Source: Arthrobacter sp. SLBN-100
GTDB lineage: Bacteria; Actinomycetota; Actinomycetes; Actinomycetales; Micrococcaceae
Direction of reading: 5' to 3'
NCBI RefSeq assembly: GCF_006715305.1
Contig: NZ_VFMY01000001.1
Span: 2,232,001 to 2,296,000, forward strand
Length of the DNA: 64,000 nucleotides
Part shown: piece after piece, positions 38,981 through 47,933 of the stretch
How the letters are laid out: every line of letters begins with the position of its first letter
Position numbering within the stretch: the first letter of the stretch is position 1
The notes under the pieces: generated by a model
Database searches by the model: none
Told to the model about the DNA's origin: nothing
Seen by the model: the letters and a program-made list of their open reading frames with translations, nothing else
Position numbers and translations under genes: made by a program

Positions 38981-40267
38981 ATGTCCGCCCTACGAGAATC
39001 CCTCGGCTTCCTGACAAGCCGCCTCCGGCAGGTTGGCATCTTCGTTGCCCTGATCCTGATTGTCCTGCTGTTCCAGGTTTTGACCAACGGCATCCTCCTG
39101 CAACCCCAGAACGTCACCAATCTGGTGGTCCAGAACAGCTACATCCTCATCCTCGCCATCGGCATGGTCATGGTCATCATTGCCGGCCATATCGATCTCT
39201 CGGTGGGTTCGATCGCCGGATTTATCGGCGCCGTTGCCGGCGTGATGATCGTCCACTGGGGATGGGCCTGGTGGCTCGCCATCCCGGCCTGCCTTCTGGT
39301 CGGAGCGCTCGTCGGGGCTTGGCAGGGTTACTGGATCGCCTACGTCGGCATTCCGGCGTTCATCGTCACGCTGGCAGGCATGCTGATCTTCCGCGGCCTG
39401 ACCCTGATAACGCTCAAGAACCAGCAGATCACCCCCTTCCCCGCCGAACTCCGCGCCCTGGGCGGCGGATTCCTGCCTGACATCTCCGGCGGCACGTCGG
39501 TGCTGGAATGGTTAACCGTCATCCTGGGCGTCGGAGCCACTGTGGCACTGCTCATCCAGGCGCTCAAGGAACGCCGCATCCGGCGGAAGTTCGACCTTGA
39601 AAACGAGCCAATGGCCTGGTTCGTCACCAAGACAACCTTTATCGCGCTTCTCATGCTGGTCATCACGTTCCTCCTTGCGAGCTACCGCGGTACCCCGATC
39701 GTCCTGATCGTGCTGGCCGTCCTGGTGATCGCGTACACGGCGCTGATGAACAACAGCGTCTTTGGCCGCCACACATATGCCATCGGTGGAAACCTCCACG
39801 CCGCCGAACTGTCCGGCGTTAAGACCAAAGCCGTCACCTTCCGTCTCTTCGTCAACATGGGTGTCCTGGCAGCCCTCGCCGGCCTGGTCTTCACTGCACG
39901 GCTCAACTCGGCCCAGCCGGCCGGTGGTACAGGCTTCGAGCTGGACTCCATTGCCGCGGCGTTCATCGGCGGCGCCGCGGTCCAAGGCGGCATCGGAACA
40001 GTGGCAGGCGCCATGATCGGCGGCCTGATTATGGGCGTCCTGAACAACGGAATGTCCATCCTGGGCCTCGGTACCGATTACCAGCAGCTCATCAAGGGAC
40101 TGGTCCTGCTCCTCGCCGTAGGCTTCGACATCTTCAACAAGAACCGCACAGGCGGCGGCACCAGCATCACCAGCCGCTTCCAAAAGAAGCCGGCGCCTCC
40201 GGCCGCCGCGGAAGCGGCATCACCTGATGACCGATCCGCCCCGGTTGTAGTAGACGCATCCAAATAG
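38981..40267 (+). CDS. gguB: Sugar ABC transporter permease (GguB/MmsB-like)
   Basis: A 428-residue permease of the BPD_transp_2 family with about ten TMs. Landmarks are NILILAIGMVMVIIAGHIDL-type text (YILILAIGMVMVIIAGHIDL), SVGSIAGFIGAVAGVMIVHW, YVGIPAFIVTLAGMLIFRGL, ELDSIAAAFIGGAAVQGGIG and the loop GRHTYAIGGNLHAAELSGV. The length (about 400) with a large loop fits GguB-type single permeases. It starts four bases after gguA. A strong terminator follows. Confidence 0.94.
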   Translation: MSALRESLGFLTSRLRQVGIFVALILIVLLFQVLTNGILLQPQNVTNLVVQNSYILILAIGMVMVIIAGHIDLSVGSIAGFIGAVAGVMIVHWGWAWWLAIPACLLVGALVGAWQGYWIAYVGIPAFIVTLAGMLIFRGLTLITLKNQQITPFPAELRALGGGFLPDISGGTSVLEWLTVILGVGATVALLIQALKERRIRRKFDLENEPMAWFVTKTTFIALLMLVITFLLASYRGTPIVLIVLAVLVIAYTALMNNSVFGRHTYAIGGNLHAAELSGVKTKAVTFRLFVNMGVLAALAGLVFTARLNSAQPAGGTGFELDSIAAAFIGGAAVQGGIGTVAGAMIGGLIMGVLNNGMSILGLGTDYQQLIKGLVLLLAVGFDIFNKNRTGGGTSITSRFQKKPAPPAAAEAASPDDRSAPVVVDASK

Positions 40268-40283
40268 AACCCATCCGGGAACA

Positions 40284-40327
40284 GAAGCGGACGACGGCGG
40301 GGCCTCCCGCCGTCGTCCGCTTCCTTT
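40284..40327. terminator. Intrinsic terminator of chvE-gguAB, GACGGCGGG family copy 6
   Basis: Perfect 18-bp arms GAAGCGGACGACGGCGGG (40284-40301) and its complement (40306-40323), loop GCCT, followed by CTTTT. It is the best-formed intrinsic terminator among the copies. Confidence 0.85.
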
Positions 40328-40440
40328 TACCCGGCTGCCCGCGGCGCACCAGCAGGTGCCGTAGCCCAGGTGCTGCCGTCGCCAGGCTGACACCGGCAGT
40401 CCCCGAACCCCGAACCCCGAACAGGAAAGCAGAAAAGCAG

Positions 40441-40752
40441 ATGCCCGTTGTTGTCACCGCCATATTCACCCCCAAGGAAGGCGCCTTTGACCAGGTGGTC
40501 AAGGCCCTCACCCCGGCAATCGCCGAAGTCCACGAAGAGGAAGGCTGCCTGCTCTACGCCATCCACGAAGCACCGAATGGCCAGATCGTCATGATCGAAA
40601 AATGGGAAAGCGCCGAACTGCTCGATGCGCACGGTGCGGGGGGCGCGGTCAAGCGCCTCAACGCTTCCCTGGACGGGCTGCTCGAAGTTCCCGTGGAGGT
40701 CACCCGGCTTGCGCCCATCCCTGCAGGTACCGGGCACCAAGGCGTGCTGTAG
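40441..40752 (+). CDS. Putative quinol monooxygenase (ABM domain)
   Basis: A 103-residue antibiotic-biosynthesis-monooxygenase (ABM) domain protein: MPVVVTAIFTPKEGAFDQVV, a helix VKALTPAIAEVHEEEGCLLY, then AIHEAPNGQIVMIEKWESAE with LLDAHGAGGAVKRLNASLD. The layout matches YgiN-type quinol monooxygenases (small dimeric ferredoxin-like fold, no cofactor needed). The substrate is not determined. It stands alone between the sugar operon terminator and the DUF5671 pair. Confidence 0.88.
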   Translation: MPVVVTAIFTPKEGAFDQVVKALTPAIAEVHEEEGCLLYAIHEAPNGQIVMIEKWESAELLDAHGAGGAVKRLNASLDGLLEVPVEVTRLAPIPAGTGHQGVL

Positions 40753-40822
40753 GGGACGCCTTTTCACATGGGCATTTCCACATACGGACCACAGGACGCG
40801 GGCGGAGGCACGCCGGAGGGTC

Positions 40823-40834
40823 CATACTTGCGCC
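40823..40834 (+). promoter_or_regulatory. Candidate leaderless promoter for the 154-residue protein
   Basis: CATACT (40823-40828), then six bases, then ATG 40835. A -10 at this distance suggests transcription from the start codon. No -35 is obvious. Confidence 0.3.
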
Positions 40835-41299
40835 ATGGGTGATGCAGCGCGAAAACCGGACCGGGTCCTTCTCGTGTTGGTCGGTGTCATCGGATTGCTG
40901 GTGGTGGTGGCACTGGCGGTGGTGTTTTTCCGGGGCGAGCCCAAGCCGCTGGACGAGGCCAGTCCGGCAGGAGTGGTCCAGAGGTACACCAACGCCGTGA
41001 TCGAGGGCGACACCGCCACCGCCGATTCCTACCTCACAGGGGACGGCCGGGCGAAGTGCCGCGGCTCGTTCCAAGGTGAACCGCCGCCGGCGCGGGTTGT
41101 CCTGGTCTCCACCACCGAACGGGCAGAATCGGCAACCGTCAAGGTGTCGATTGTGCATTCCGCCCAGGGCGGCCCCTTTGGTCCGTCCGACTACCAGATG
41201 GAGGATATCTTCCACCTGGTAAAGGTCGACGGGAAATGGCTGGTGGACCAGGCGCCCTACCCGCTGATGTCCTGCAGCGGAATTCCGGGGAAACCATGA
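40835..41299 (+). CDS. Single-pass membrane protein with NTF2-like outer domain
   Basis: A 154-residue protein: a charged lead (MGDAARKPDR), one TM (VLLVLVGVIGLLVVVALAVV, residues about 11-30), then SPAGVVQRYTNAVIEGDTAT with adjacent ADSYLTGDGRAKC, and a final strand pair HLVKVDGKWLVDQAPYP. The size and sequence order suit DUF4878/lumazine-binding-type NTF2-like domains. It overlaps the following DUF5671 gene by four bases (ATGA), so the two are coupled. Confidence 0.75.
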   Translation: MGDAARKPDRVLLVLVGVIGLLVVVALAVVFFRGEPKPLDEASPAGVVQRYTNAVIEGDTATADSYLTGDGRAKCRGSFQGEPPPARVVLVSTTERAESATVKVSIVHSAQGGPFGPSDYQMEDIFHLVKVDGKWLVDQAPYPLMSCSGIPGKP

Positions 41300-43011
41300 C
41301 GTCCCCCGCAACGACGACGGCGTCCACGGCGGGCAGTACGGTTATCACCCTGCGCCGGCTGATCCAGTACATCCTGCTCTTTGCCCTGGTGGTGATCGCT
41401 GCCTCCGGTATCAGCGGATTGCTGGAGCGCCTTTTCACTTCGGGGCCGGTCCTGGCGTCCGCCGATGTGGCCGGCCTGGCCCGGTCACTCACCTTTACTC
41501 TTATTGGCGGGCCTATTGCCCTGCTTCTGTGGTGGTTCATCTGGAAGAGGCTCGAGGATGAATCAGAACGCAGGGCTGCAGAATGGGGCCTCTACCTCAC
41601 CGGAATGTATGCTGTTTCGCTCATCATCTCTACTACTTCGCTCCTGGGCCTGGCGTCGTCCCTGATCGGCAGGACGGGGAGCCAGTGGGCGCCGCCGCTG
41701 GCAAATGCCCTTGTCTGGGCTGCCGTTTGCGTGTGGCACCGGTGGATGTGGAAGCGCCCGGACAGGCCCTCCGCGCATTTGGAGGACGTCCGGGCCATCG
41801 TGGGATCCATTTTTGGACTGGTGCTGGGAGCCGGGGCCGCTATTACGGCCCTCAGCGGCCTGTTTGACGTCGCTATCCGCGGCCTCCCGCTGACGGCGAC
41901 TGTTGAGCCCTGGTGGTTCCCGGTGCTCCGATCGCTGGTGTGGGCAACAGGCGGAATCACCGTCTGGTGGTGGCACTGGTTCAGGGAGGGCGGCCGGCGC
42001 TTCACGACAGGCCTCGTGGACGTTACCATCATCGCCCTCGGCATCTTTGCCGCGGGCATCACGGCACTCGGCGGAGGCGGCGTGATCCTGTTCGTGGTCC
42101 TGAGGCTCGGGTTTGACCCGACGGACCCGGCCAGCGAACTGCTCGAACCTCTCGCTCCGGCGCTGGCAGCAGCCCTCATCGGCGCACTCATCTGGCGCTA
42201 TCACCGCACTGCTGCGGCCGGACGTTCCCCCGGCGCAAAGCGCGCCGGCCTCCTGGTCACCTCGGCTGTCGCCTTGGCGGCGGCCGCATCCGGTGTCGGC
42301 GTCATCATCAACGCGACACTCGCAGCGGCTGTATCACCGCTGGCGGGCGGAGCCACCCGCACATTGCTCCTGGGCGGCATCAGTTCGCTCCTGGTTGGAG
42401 CCCCCGTGTGGTGGCTGGCCTGGAAGCCCACCAGGCAACCGCAGTCCGCCGATGATATTCCGCCCGGCCGCCGGGTCTACCTCGTCGCATTCTTTGGTGT
42501 CAGTGCGGTGGTGGCACTGATCGCCCTCCTCGTGATCGGCTACCGGCTCTTCGAATTCCTGCTCGGGGACGTGTCCGGCGGAAGCCTGCTTGACCGCGTC
42601 CGCGCACCGTTCGGCCTCCTGGTGGCCGCGGCGCTTGTTGCCGGCTACCACTTCGCCCTGTGGCGGCGGGACCGTGCGCTCCTCGCCGCGGTGGAGCACG
42701 TGAAGAAAAGAACGCTGGAACAGGTAACCCTCGTCACCGGGCAACAACAGGACGCGGATGCCTTGGCCAAGCGCATCGCTGAAGTCACCGGCGGTGCCAG
42801 GGTCACCATCTGGCTGCGTGCTGACGACGGCGGCTCTGCCCTACCGGCGCCGGGCACCGGTTCCGGCGGGACTGCTTCCGCAGCGGCGGAGGAGGCAGTC
42901 CAGCAGGTGGCGGTTGCGCTGGAGGAAGTCACTGCTGTCCACGTCCTGGTGGTTCTTGGCCCGGGTGCGCGGCTGGAGGTCATCCCGCTGGCCGCTGGTT
43001 CACGGCGCTAA
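41296..43011 (+). CDS. DUF5671 domain membrane protein
   Basis: A 571-residue protein with about twelve hydrophobic segments arranged in repeated pairs of TMs. Segments such as LRRLIQYILLFALVVIAASG, ERRAAEWGLYLTGMYAVSLI and WHRWMWKRPDRPSAHLEDVR identify DUF5671-type repeats. After the last TM a cytoplasmic tail (about residues 475-571) has a helix RTLEQVTLVTGQQQDADALA and a small alpha-beta region. The function is unknown. The ATG at 41296 overlaps the previous stop. Confidence 0.8.
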   Translation: MTSPATTTASTAGSTVITLRRLIQYILLFALVVIAASGISGLLERLFTSGPVLASADVAGLARSLTFTLIGGPIALLLWWFIWKRLEDESERRAAEWGLYLTGMYAVSLIISTTSLLGLASSLIGRTGSQWAPPLANALVWAAVCVWHRWMWKRPDRPSAHLEDVRAIVGSIFGLVLGAGAAITALSGLFDVAIRGLPLTATVEPWWFPVLRSLVWATGGITVWWWHWFREGGRRFTTGLVDVTIIALGIFAAGITALGGGGVILFVVLRLGFDPTDPASELLEPLAPALAAALIGALIWRYHRTAAAGRSPGAKRAGLLVTSAVALAAAASGVGVIINATLAAAVSPLAGGATRTLLLGGISSLLVGAPVWWLAWKPTRQPQSADDIPPGRRVYLVAFFGVSAVVALIALLVIGYRLFEFLLGDVSGGSLLDRVRAPFGLLVAAALVAGYHFALWRRDRALLAAVEHVKKRTLEQVTLVTGQQQDADALAKRIAEVTGGARVTIWLRADDGGSALPAPGTGSGGTASAAAEEAVQQVAVALEEVTAVHVLVVLGPGARLEVIPLAAGSRR

Positions 43012-43105
43012 CGCCATCCGCAAAAATGACGTGGGGGCAACAGGCCCAAGTTCTCTAGACTGGCTTCTGAACGCCAAGTGACAGATACCAGTAAAGGAGC
43101 AAGGC

Positions 43106-43528
43106 ATGAGTGGAGTAGTTGTTGTAGGCGTGGATGGCAGTGAGTCGGCAAGGAAAGCCGCGGAGGCTGCACGGAACCTGGCGGCCTCGCTGGGAGCTTC
43201 ACTGCACGTAGTGACCGCCTTCGAGACCGAGAGCGCCGAGACCTTCGGCGTCGGGTCGGACAAGGTGAGGATTTCCAACGCGGACAGCGCCGAAATCGTT
43301 GCCAACGATTTGGGCAAATCGGGACAGCGTGTGGAGATCACCCACTCGGCCGCCCGCGGCAAACCGGCTGATGCGCTGATCAAGGAAGCCATCCGCCTGG
43401 ACGCGAAGGTCATCGTGGTAGGAAACCGCAGGATGCGCGGCATCGGCCGGCTCCTGGGCAGCGTCGCCAACAGCGTGGCGCACAACGCCCCCTGCGACGT
43501 CTACATCGCCAACACGTACGACGACTAA
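43106..43528 (+). CDS. Universal stress protein (UspA family)
   Basis: A 140-residue single-domain Usp. It shows VVVVGVDGSESARKAAEAAR at the start (DGS motif), a middle helix and the C-terminal ATP-binding pattern GNRRMRGIGRLLGSVANSVA with HNAPCDVYI. ATP binding is therefore likely. The Shine-Dalgarno AAAGGAG lies nine to fifteen bases before the ATG. It is monocistronic and ends in a terminator. Confidence 0.94.
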   Translation: MSGVVVVGVDGSESARKAAEAARNLAASLGASLHVVTAFETESAETFGVGSDKVRISNADSAEIVANDLGKSGQRVEITHSAARGKPADALIKEAIRLDAKVIVVGNRRMRGIGRLLGSVANSVAHNAPCDVYIANTYDD

Positions 43529-43573
43529 CGCTTCGACTCCCCTGGGCAGAAACTCCAGTAACCCGGGGGAAGG

Positions 43574-43611
43574 AAGCGGGCGACGGCGGGACCTCCCGCC
43601 GTCGCCCGCTT
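43574..43611. terminator. Terminator, GACGGCGGG family copy 7
   Basis: Perfect 18-bp arms AAGCGGGCGACGGCGGGA (43574-43591) and its complement (43594-43611), loop CC. It lies between convergent usp and GPP34 genes. TGCGTTT follows on the right. Confidence 0.8.
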
Positions 43612-43652
43612 GCGTTTAAGGCCACCTCCAGGAAGCGCTGCCGCACCGACTG

Positions 43653-44291
43653 CTATGTTGCGGCCTCCGCCTCCGCGAGCGTGATCATGCGGATTTCCTC
43701 GGCAACTGCGTGGGAGGGCCATTGGCTGTTGGCTATTTCCCTGGCCCGGTGACGATCAGCATCGGCAAACAGCTTCTCCAGCAGCCCCGTCACGTGCAGC
43801 AGTCCGATCAAGGCAGTGGTCCGCGCATCGGCTGTTCCCCCTCCCAGCCCGGCCTCAACTTCCTTGAGGAGTGCCGCCTTCGGGGCGTGGTCCTGCTCCG
43901 GATACCGCGTGATCCTGAACAGGCCCAGGCGCTTTTCGCCTACGTGCTTCACGACGCCCTGCGCCGCCAGCTCCTCGTAAATGCGATGCACCTCGGCACG
44001 GCTTTCCAGGATTGAAACCCAGCGATGGGGAGAGTGCGGCCTGGATTTATGCCGGACGAGCTCCAGGTGGTGCTGAACCGCGGCGGGTACAGGGGCGCCA
44101 GAGACTCTGACGTGCTTGCCCTGCAGTTCGATGGCACCGAGCAGATCCAGCTCCGCCAAGATTGCCCCGGCTACACCGGCCTGAAGAACGGGCTGGGAAA
44201 TTTCGGCCCCGCCGTCGGCGTCGTTTGTTGCCAGAAGGAGGAATGCCTGGGGAAGGCTCAGCTCCCAGGCCTTGGGAGATTCAGCATCCAT
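43653..44291 (-). CDS. GPP34/GOLPH3 family protein
   Basis: A 212-residue helical protein. It opens ELSLPQAFLLLATNDADGG, then GVAGAILAELDLLGAIELQG, VHRIYEELAAQGVVKHVGEK and LIGLLHVTGLLEKLFADADR. This is the bacterial form of the Golgi phosphoprotein 3 (GPP34) domain, which in eukaryotes binds phosphatidylinositol-4-phosphate; the actinobacterial role is unknown. The ATG at 44291 is chosen to begin just before the domain; the frame runs to 44324. Confidence 0.85.
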   Translation of the reverse strand: MDAESPKAWELSLPQAFLLLATNDADGGAEISQPVLQAGVAGAILAELDLLGAIELQGKHVRVSGAPVPAAVQHHLELVRHKSRPHSPHRWVSILESRAEVHRIYEELAAQGVVKHVGEKRLGLFRITRYPEQDHAPKAALLKEVEAGLGGGTADARTTALIGLLHVTGLLEKLFADADRHRAREIANSQWPSHAVAEEIRMITLAEAEAAT

Positions 44292-44371
44292 ACCACTATG
44301 GTCCCGCGGGAAAGGTGCCGCCACAATGAGGATTTACCTGCAGATAACGCAAACCACTGGAAGCAAGCGCA

Positions 44372-44409
44372 ATTGCAGAGTACATTTGATGCAATCGCCC
44401 TTGCAGAGT
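44372..44409 (+). promoter_or_regulatory. Repeats in the promoter of the RpiR-controlled operon
   Basis: ATTGCA (44372-44377) and TGCAAT (44390-44395) form an inverted repeat around 12 bases. TTGCAGAGT occurs at 44373 and again at 44401 as a direct repeat. They lie 27-64 bases before the RpiR gene start and are candidates for its own binding sites. Confidence 0.35.
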
Positions 44410-44435
44410 GATCTGCGTTACAGAACAGGTTCCCC

Positions 44436-45344
44436 TTGAACACGAATGCCGCAGAAGTGCAGGCCTCCCAGCTTGGAGCCAACGGCAGCAGCGGTGCCGG
44501 GAACAGCTCCCAGGCATGGCTCGGCGACGCGATCCCGGATGTTCCACTTACCAAATCGCAAAGCCGGGTCGTGGAGGTCATCACCCGCAATCCGCAGCTC
44601 TCCTCCTACGCGGACATCGCAGAGATTGCCCAGCGCGCAGACGTCAACAATTCCACCGTGGTCCGCGCAGCCCAGCATTTGGGCTACCGCGGCTGGCCGG
44701 ATTTCCAGCGAGAACTCCGCTCGCGCTACCTCGTGATGATTTCCACCGAGGACACCCTCACCGAGCACGGCGAACACCGCAGTCCCCTGCACGACGCACT
44801 GAACCACGACATTGAAAACCTCCGGCTGACCCTCGAATCGAATACGGCAGACGAAGCCGAGGCCGCCATTGCGGCAATGGCCGCTGCAAAGTCCATCACC
44901 GTCGTCGGGATTGGCTCCTTCGCCGGACCCGCGAGCGTGATGGCCCACCTCGGCTCCACGATGGGATACCCCATCTCACTGGAAAACCGCGGCGGCGTCC
45001 ACCTGGCGTCAAGCACCAACACCCTTGGCGCCGGCGACGTGCTGGTGGTCATCAACATGTGGCGCTCCGTCCGGCAGGTCATCGTGGCCGCCGAAGCCGC
45101 CAAAGCCGCCGGTGCCACGGTCGTCGCCATCAGCGATATGCGCCGCGGCCGCCTCGCAGCCGCGGCCGACCACCTGTTGGTGGTGGCCTCGGAGGGCATC
45201 TCCTTCTTCCAGTCGGTCACCGCCGCGAACTCGCTGGTCTACGGGTTGCTGGCTGGAATGGAGGCAGCCCACCCCGAGCGCAGCCGCGCCGCCATCCGCC
45301 GGACCCAGCAGCTGTGGAAAGACCTCGACATCTACCTCGACTGA
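44436..45344 (+). CDS. MurR/RpiR-family transcriptional regulator
   Basis: A 302-residue regulator. The HTH_6 domain is TKSQSRVVEVITRNPQLSSY, IAEIAQRADVNNSTVVRAAQ and HLGYRGWPDFQRELR (about residues 40-97); the SIS sugar-isomerase-like domain is about 125-260 (SITVVGIGSFAGPASVMAHL, AGDVLVVINMWRSVRQVIVA). RpiR proteins usually sense phosphosugars or related metabolites. The first codon is TTG at 44436, with only a weak AGG upstream, so the exact start is uncertain. It is the first gene of the catabolic operon that follows 28 bases later. Confidence 0.9.
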   Translation: MNTNAAEVQASQLGANGSSGAGNSSQAWLGDAIPDVPLTKSQSRVVEVITRNPQLSSYADIAEIAQRADVNNSTVVRAAQHLGYRGWPDFQRELRSRYLVMISTEDTLTEHGEHRSPLHDALNHDIENLRLTLESNTADEAEAAIAAMAAAKSITVVGIGSFAGPASVMAHLGSTMGYPISLENRGGVHLASSTNTLGAGDVLVVINMWRSVRQVIVAAEAAKAAGATVVAISDMRRGRLAAAADHLLVVASEGISFFQSVTAANSLVYGLLAGMEAAHPERSRAAIRRTQQLWKDLDIYLD

Positions 45345-45372
45345 CCCGCAATAACATCCCAGGAGCAACTTC

Positions 45373-46332
45373 ATGAATGACCAAAACACCCGCCGGATTG
45401 CCGTCATCGGACTCGGCGCCATGGGCGGAGCAATGGCCGCCACCCTTCACAAAGCCGGCTGGGACGTCACCGGCTTCGACCCTTCTGACGCCGCCAGGGC
45501 TGCCGCGGAAGAAGCCGGCATCAAAACTGCAGCGGACCTCGAAGCCGTTGCAGGAACCCCCTACGCCGTGCTCTCCCTCCCCGCCGCCAGCATCGTGGAA
45601 ACCACCGTGCCCCAGCTCCTCAAAGAGCCGGGCACCGTGGCGATCATCGACACCACCACCTCCGAACCGGGCACCAGCAAAAACATGGCCGATCTTGCCC
45701 ACGCACAGGGAGCGGCATTCGTGGACGCACCGGTCTCCGGTGGCCGCGACGGCGCAGCAACCGGTTCGCTGAGCGCCTTCGTCGGTGCCACGGACGAGTC
45801 CCTCGCCGCCGCCGAGCCCGTTCTCCTGGCGCTGACCGGCGGGAAGTACAGCCACATCGGCGGCCCCGGCAGCGGCAACGTGGTCAAACTCCTCAACAAC
45901 GTGCTGGCGGCGGCCAACCTCGTCTCGGTGGGTGAAGCACTCGGCGTCGCCAAGGCCTACGGCATCGATCCCGCCACAGCGGCGGCCAGTATCAGCAACG
46001 CGTCCGGGGGCAGCAAGGTCTCCGCCAACATGTACCCGAACTGGGTGCTGAGCGGCACGCACGATTCCGGTTTCTCCCTGGGCCTGATGGCCCGCGATGC
46101 CGCCCTCGCCGTGAATGTCGCCACCCGGATCGGCGAAAAGCCCGCACTCCTGGCCGCCGTGGCCAGCCAGTGGCAGGACGCCCTGGCCGCGCTCGGCCCG
46201 AAGGCGGACTTCACCGAAATCGCCCGGACCGTCGCCCCGGCCATCACTCCCGCCGGTGCACCAGGCGGTGCACCAGGCGCGGCACCAAGCACCACATCAG
46301 GCAGCGCGGCCGGCACCACCGCCGTCGCCTGA
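45373..46332 (+). CDS. NAD(P)-dependent beta-hydroxyacid dehydrogenase (HIBADH family)
   Basis: A 319-residue dehydrogenase. It has Rossmann GLGAMGGAMAATLHKAGWDV (about residues 13-32), substrate-binding DAPVSGGRDGAATGSLSAFV (about 118-137) and catalytic-lysine region GPGSGNVVKLLNNVLAAANL (K about 176). The family oxidises 3-hydroxyisobutyrate, tartronate semialdehyde partners or similar beta-hydroxyacids. The C-terminal tail has a Gly/Ala/Pro tandem (GAPGGAPGAAP) not usual for the family. AGGAG precedes the ATG. The next gene, an aldehyde dehydrogenase, starts 32 bases on, giving an alcohol-to-aldehyde-to-acid pair. Confidence 0.9.
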   Translation: MNDQNTRRIAVIGLGAMGGAMAATLHKAGWDVTGFDPSDAARAAAEEAGIKTAADLEAVAGTPYAVLSLPAASIVETTVPQLLKEPGTVAIIDTTTSEPGTSKNMADLAHAQGAAFVDAPVSGGRDGAATGSLSAFVGATDESLAAAEPVLLALTGGKYSHIGGPGSGNVVKLLNNVLAAANLVSVGEALGVAKAYGIDPATAAASISNASGGSKVSANMYPNWVLSGTHDSGFSLGLMARDAALAVNVATRIGEKPALLAAVASQWQDALAALGPKADFTEIARTVAPAITPAGAPGGAPGAAPSTTSGSAAGTTAVA

Positions 46333-46364
46333 TACCCCACCCGCAGCCCCAAAGGAACACCACA

Positions 46365-47912
46365 TTGAGCGTCACGACATCACCAACCTCCTCCTCGGCA
46401 GCAACCGCTAAAACCGTCCTGGAAGCGGCTTTCCCGGCGGGCCTCGGCACTTTCGTCGACGGCACGGTAGTTACCGGCAGCGGCGAGGCCATCACCCTCA
46501 CCGCGGCTGCCACCGGCGAAGCCTTCGTCACCTACGCAGACCCGGGCGCCGAGGGCGCCAACGCCGTCCTGGAAAGCTCGACGGCGGGCGCCAAAGTTTG
46601 GGGTGCGATGAACGGCTTCGAACGGGCCGCCATCCTCCGTAACGTCAGCCGGGCTGTGGAACAGCACGGGGAGGAACTCGCCATCCTCGAATCCGCCACC
46701 ACGGGCAAGCCCATCCGTGACACGCGCGTCGAGGCCGCCAAGGTGGCGGAAATGTTCGGCTACTACGCCGGCTGGGCCGACAAGCTGACCGGCCAGACCA
46801 TCCCTGTTCCCGGCAACTGGCACACCTACACCGAACGCGTCCCGTGGGGCGTCGTCGTCGCCATCACGCCGTGGAACGCTCCCCTGTTTACGGCCGGCTG
46901 GAACTCCGCAGCCCCGCTCGCGGCCGGCAACGCCGTGATCATCAAGCCCAGCGAGTTCACGCCGGCGTCATCGGTCCGGCTCGCCCAACTGGCGCACGAA
47001 GCCGGCCTGCCGGCAGGCGTCTTCAACGTGGCCGCCGGGCTGGGCCAGACTGTGGGCGCAGCCCTCACCACAGACCGGCGCGTGGGCAAGGTCAGCTTCA
47101 TCGGCTCCGTCCCCACCGGGCGCCGTGTTGCGGTTGCCGCCGCCCAGGCCGGGATTCCCGCCCTTCTGGAGCTCGGCGGCAAGAGTGCCAACATCGTCTT
47201 CGCGGACGCGGACCTGGACCGTGCCGCGGACGGCGCCATCTCGGCCATCTTCTCCGGCGCGGGCCAGTCCTGCGTGGCCGGATCGCGCCTGCTGGTGGAG
47301 CGCAGCGTGCACGCACAGTTCGTGGAGCTGGTGGCCGCCAAGGCCGCCCGCCTCCGGGTGGGCGACCCGCTCAGCGCGGACACGGAGGTGGGCCCCATCA
47401 TCACGGCCCAGCAGTTCGCCACCGTCACCACGCTCATCGAGGCAGGAATGAACGACGGCGGCCGCCGGGTTACCGGGGCCGCGTTGCCGGAGTCCCTGGC
47501 CGGGTCCGCCCTGGCCGGCGGGCACTGGGTGATGCCCACCCTGCTCGACGGCGTCACACCCGCCAACCGGCTGGAGACTACCGAGGTCTTTGGTCCCGTG
47601 GTGGGCGCCGACGCGTTCGACTCGGAAGCCGAAGCCATCGCGCGGGCCAACAACACCAACTTTGGCCTGGCCGGTGCCGTCTGGACTTCCGATGTGTCCC
47701 GCGCCCACCATGTGGCCCGCGAGGTGAAAGCCGGCACGTTCTGGATCAACTCATACAAGACCATCCATGTGGCCGTTCCCTTCGGCGGCTTCGGTGATTC
47801 CGGCCACGGCCGTTCCTCCGGGCCGGGCGTGCTGGACGAATACACGCAGACGAAGGCCATTTGGGTGCCCACCCGCGCGGCCGCGTCTCCCTTCCCGTCC
47901 CTGTCCTATTAA
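46365..47912 (+). CDS. Aldehyde dehydrogenase
   Basis: A 515-residue NAD(P)-dependent ALDH. VPWGVVVAITPWNAPLFTAG is the N-terminal nucleotide motif, LELGGKSANIVFADADLDRA carries the general-base Glu (about 269), and FSGAGQSCVAGSRLLVERSV carries the nucleophile Cys (about 302). The end has TFWINSYKTIHVAVPFGGFG. The TTG at 46365 is chosen because AAAGGAAC sits eight bases upstream and the frame upstream lies in the previous gene. Substrate specificity cannot be told. It is followed after 21 bases by the amidohydrolase. Confidence 0.92.
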   Translation: MSVTTSPTSSSAATAKTVLEAAFPAGLGTFVDGTVVTGSGEAITLTAAATGEAFVTYADPGAEGANAVLESSTAGAKVWGAMNGFERAAILRNVSRAVEQHGEELAILESATTGKPIRDTRVEAAKVAEMFGYYAGWADKLTGQTIPVPGNWHTYTERVPWGVVVAITPWNAPLFTAGWNSAAPLAAGNAVIIKPSEFTPASSVRLAQLAHEAGLPAGVFNVAAGLGQTVGAALTTDRRVGKVSFIGSVPTGRRVAVAAAQAGIPALLELGGKSANIVFADADLDRAADGAISAIFSGAGQSCVAGSRLLVERSVHAQFVELVAAKAARLRVGDPLSADTEVGPIITAQQFATVTTLIEAGMNDGGRRVTGAALPESLAGSALAGGHWVMPTLLDGVTPANRLETTEVFGPVVGADAFDSEAEAIARANNTNFGLAGAVWTSDVSRAHHVAREVKAGTFWINSYKTIHVAVPFGGFGDSGHGRSSGPGVLDEYTQTKAIWVPTRAAASPFPSLSY

Positions 47913-47933
47913 CGCTTCACCCAGAGAAGGCAG

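Noticed and set aside
36367..39120. 917-residue open frame on the reverse strand opposite chvE-gguA
   Set aside because: It lies wholly antisense to three well-recognised genes. Long antisense frames are a by-product of the strong G/C third-position bias, and its composition (Asp/Gly/Val/His-rich) is that of a shadow.
46170..46364. In-frame extension of the aldehyde dehydrogenase from 46170
   Set aside because: It overlaps the preceding dehydrogenase in another frame and is Arg/Gly/His-rich shadow sequence.
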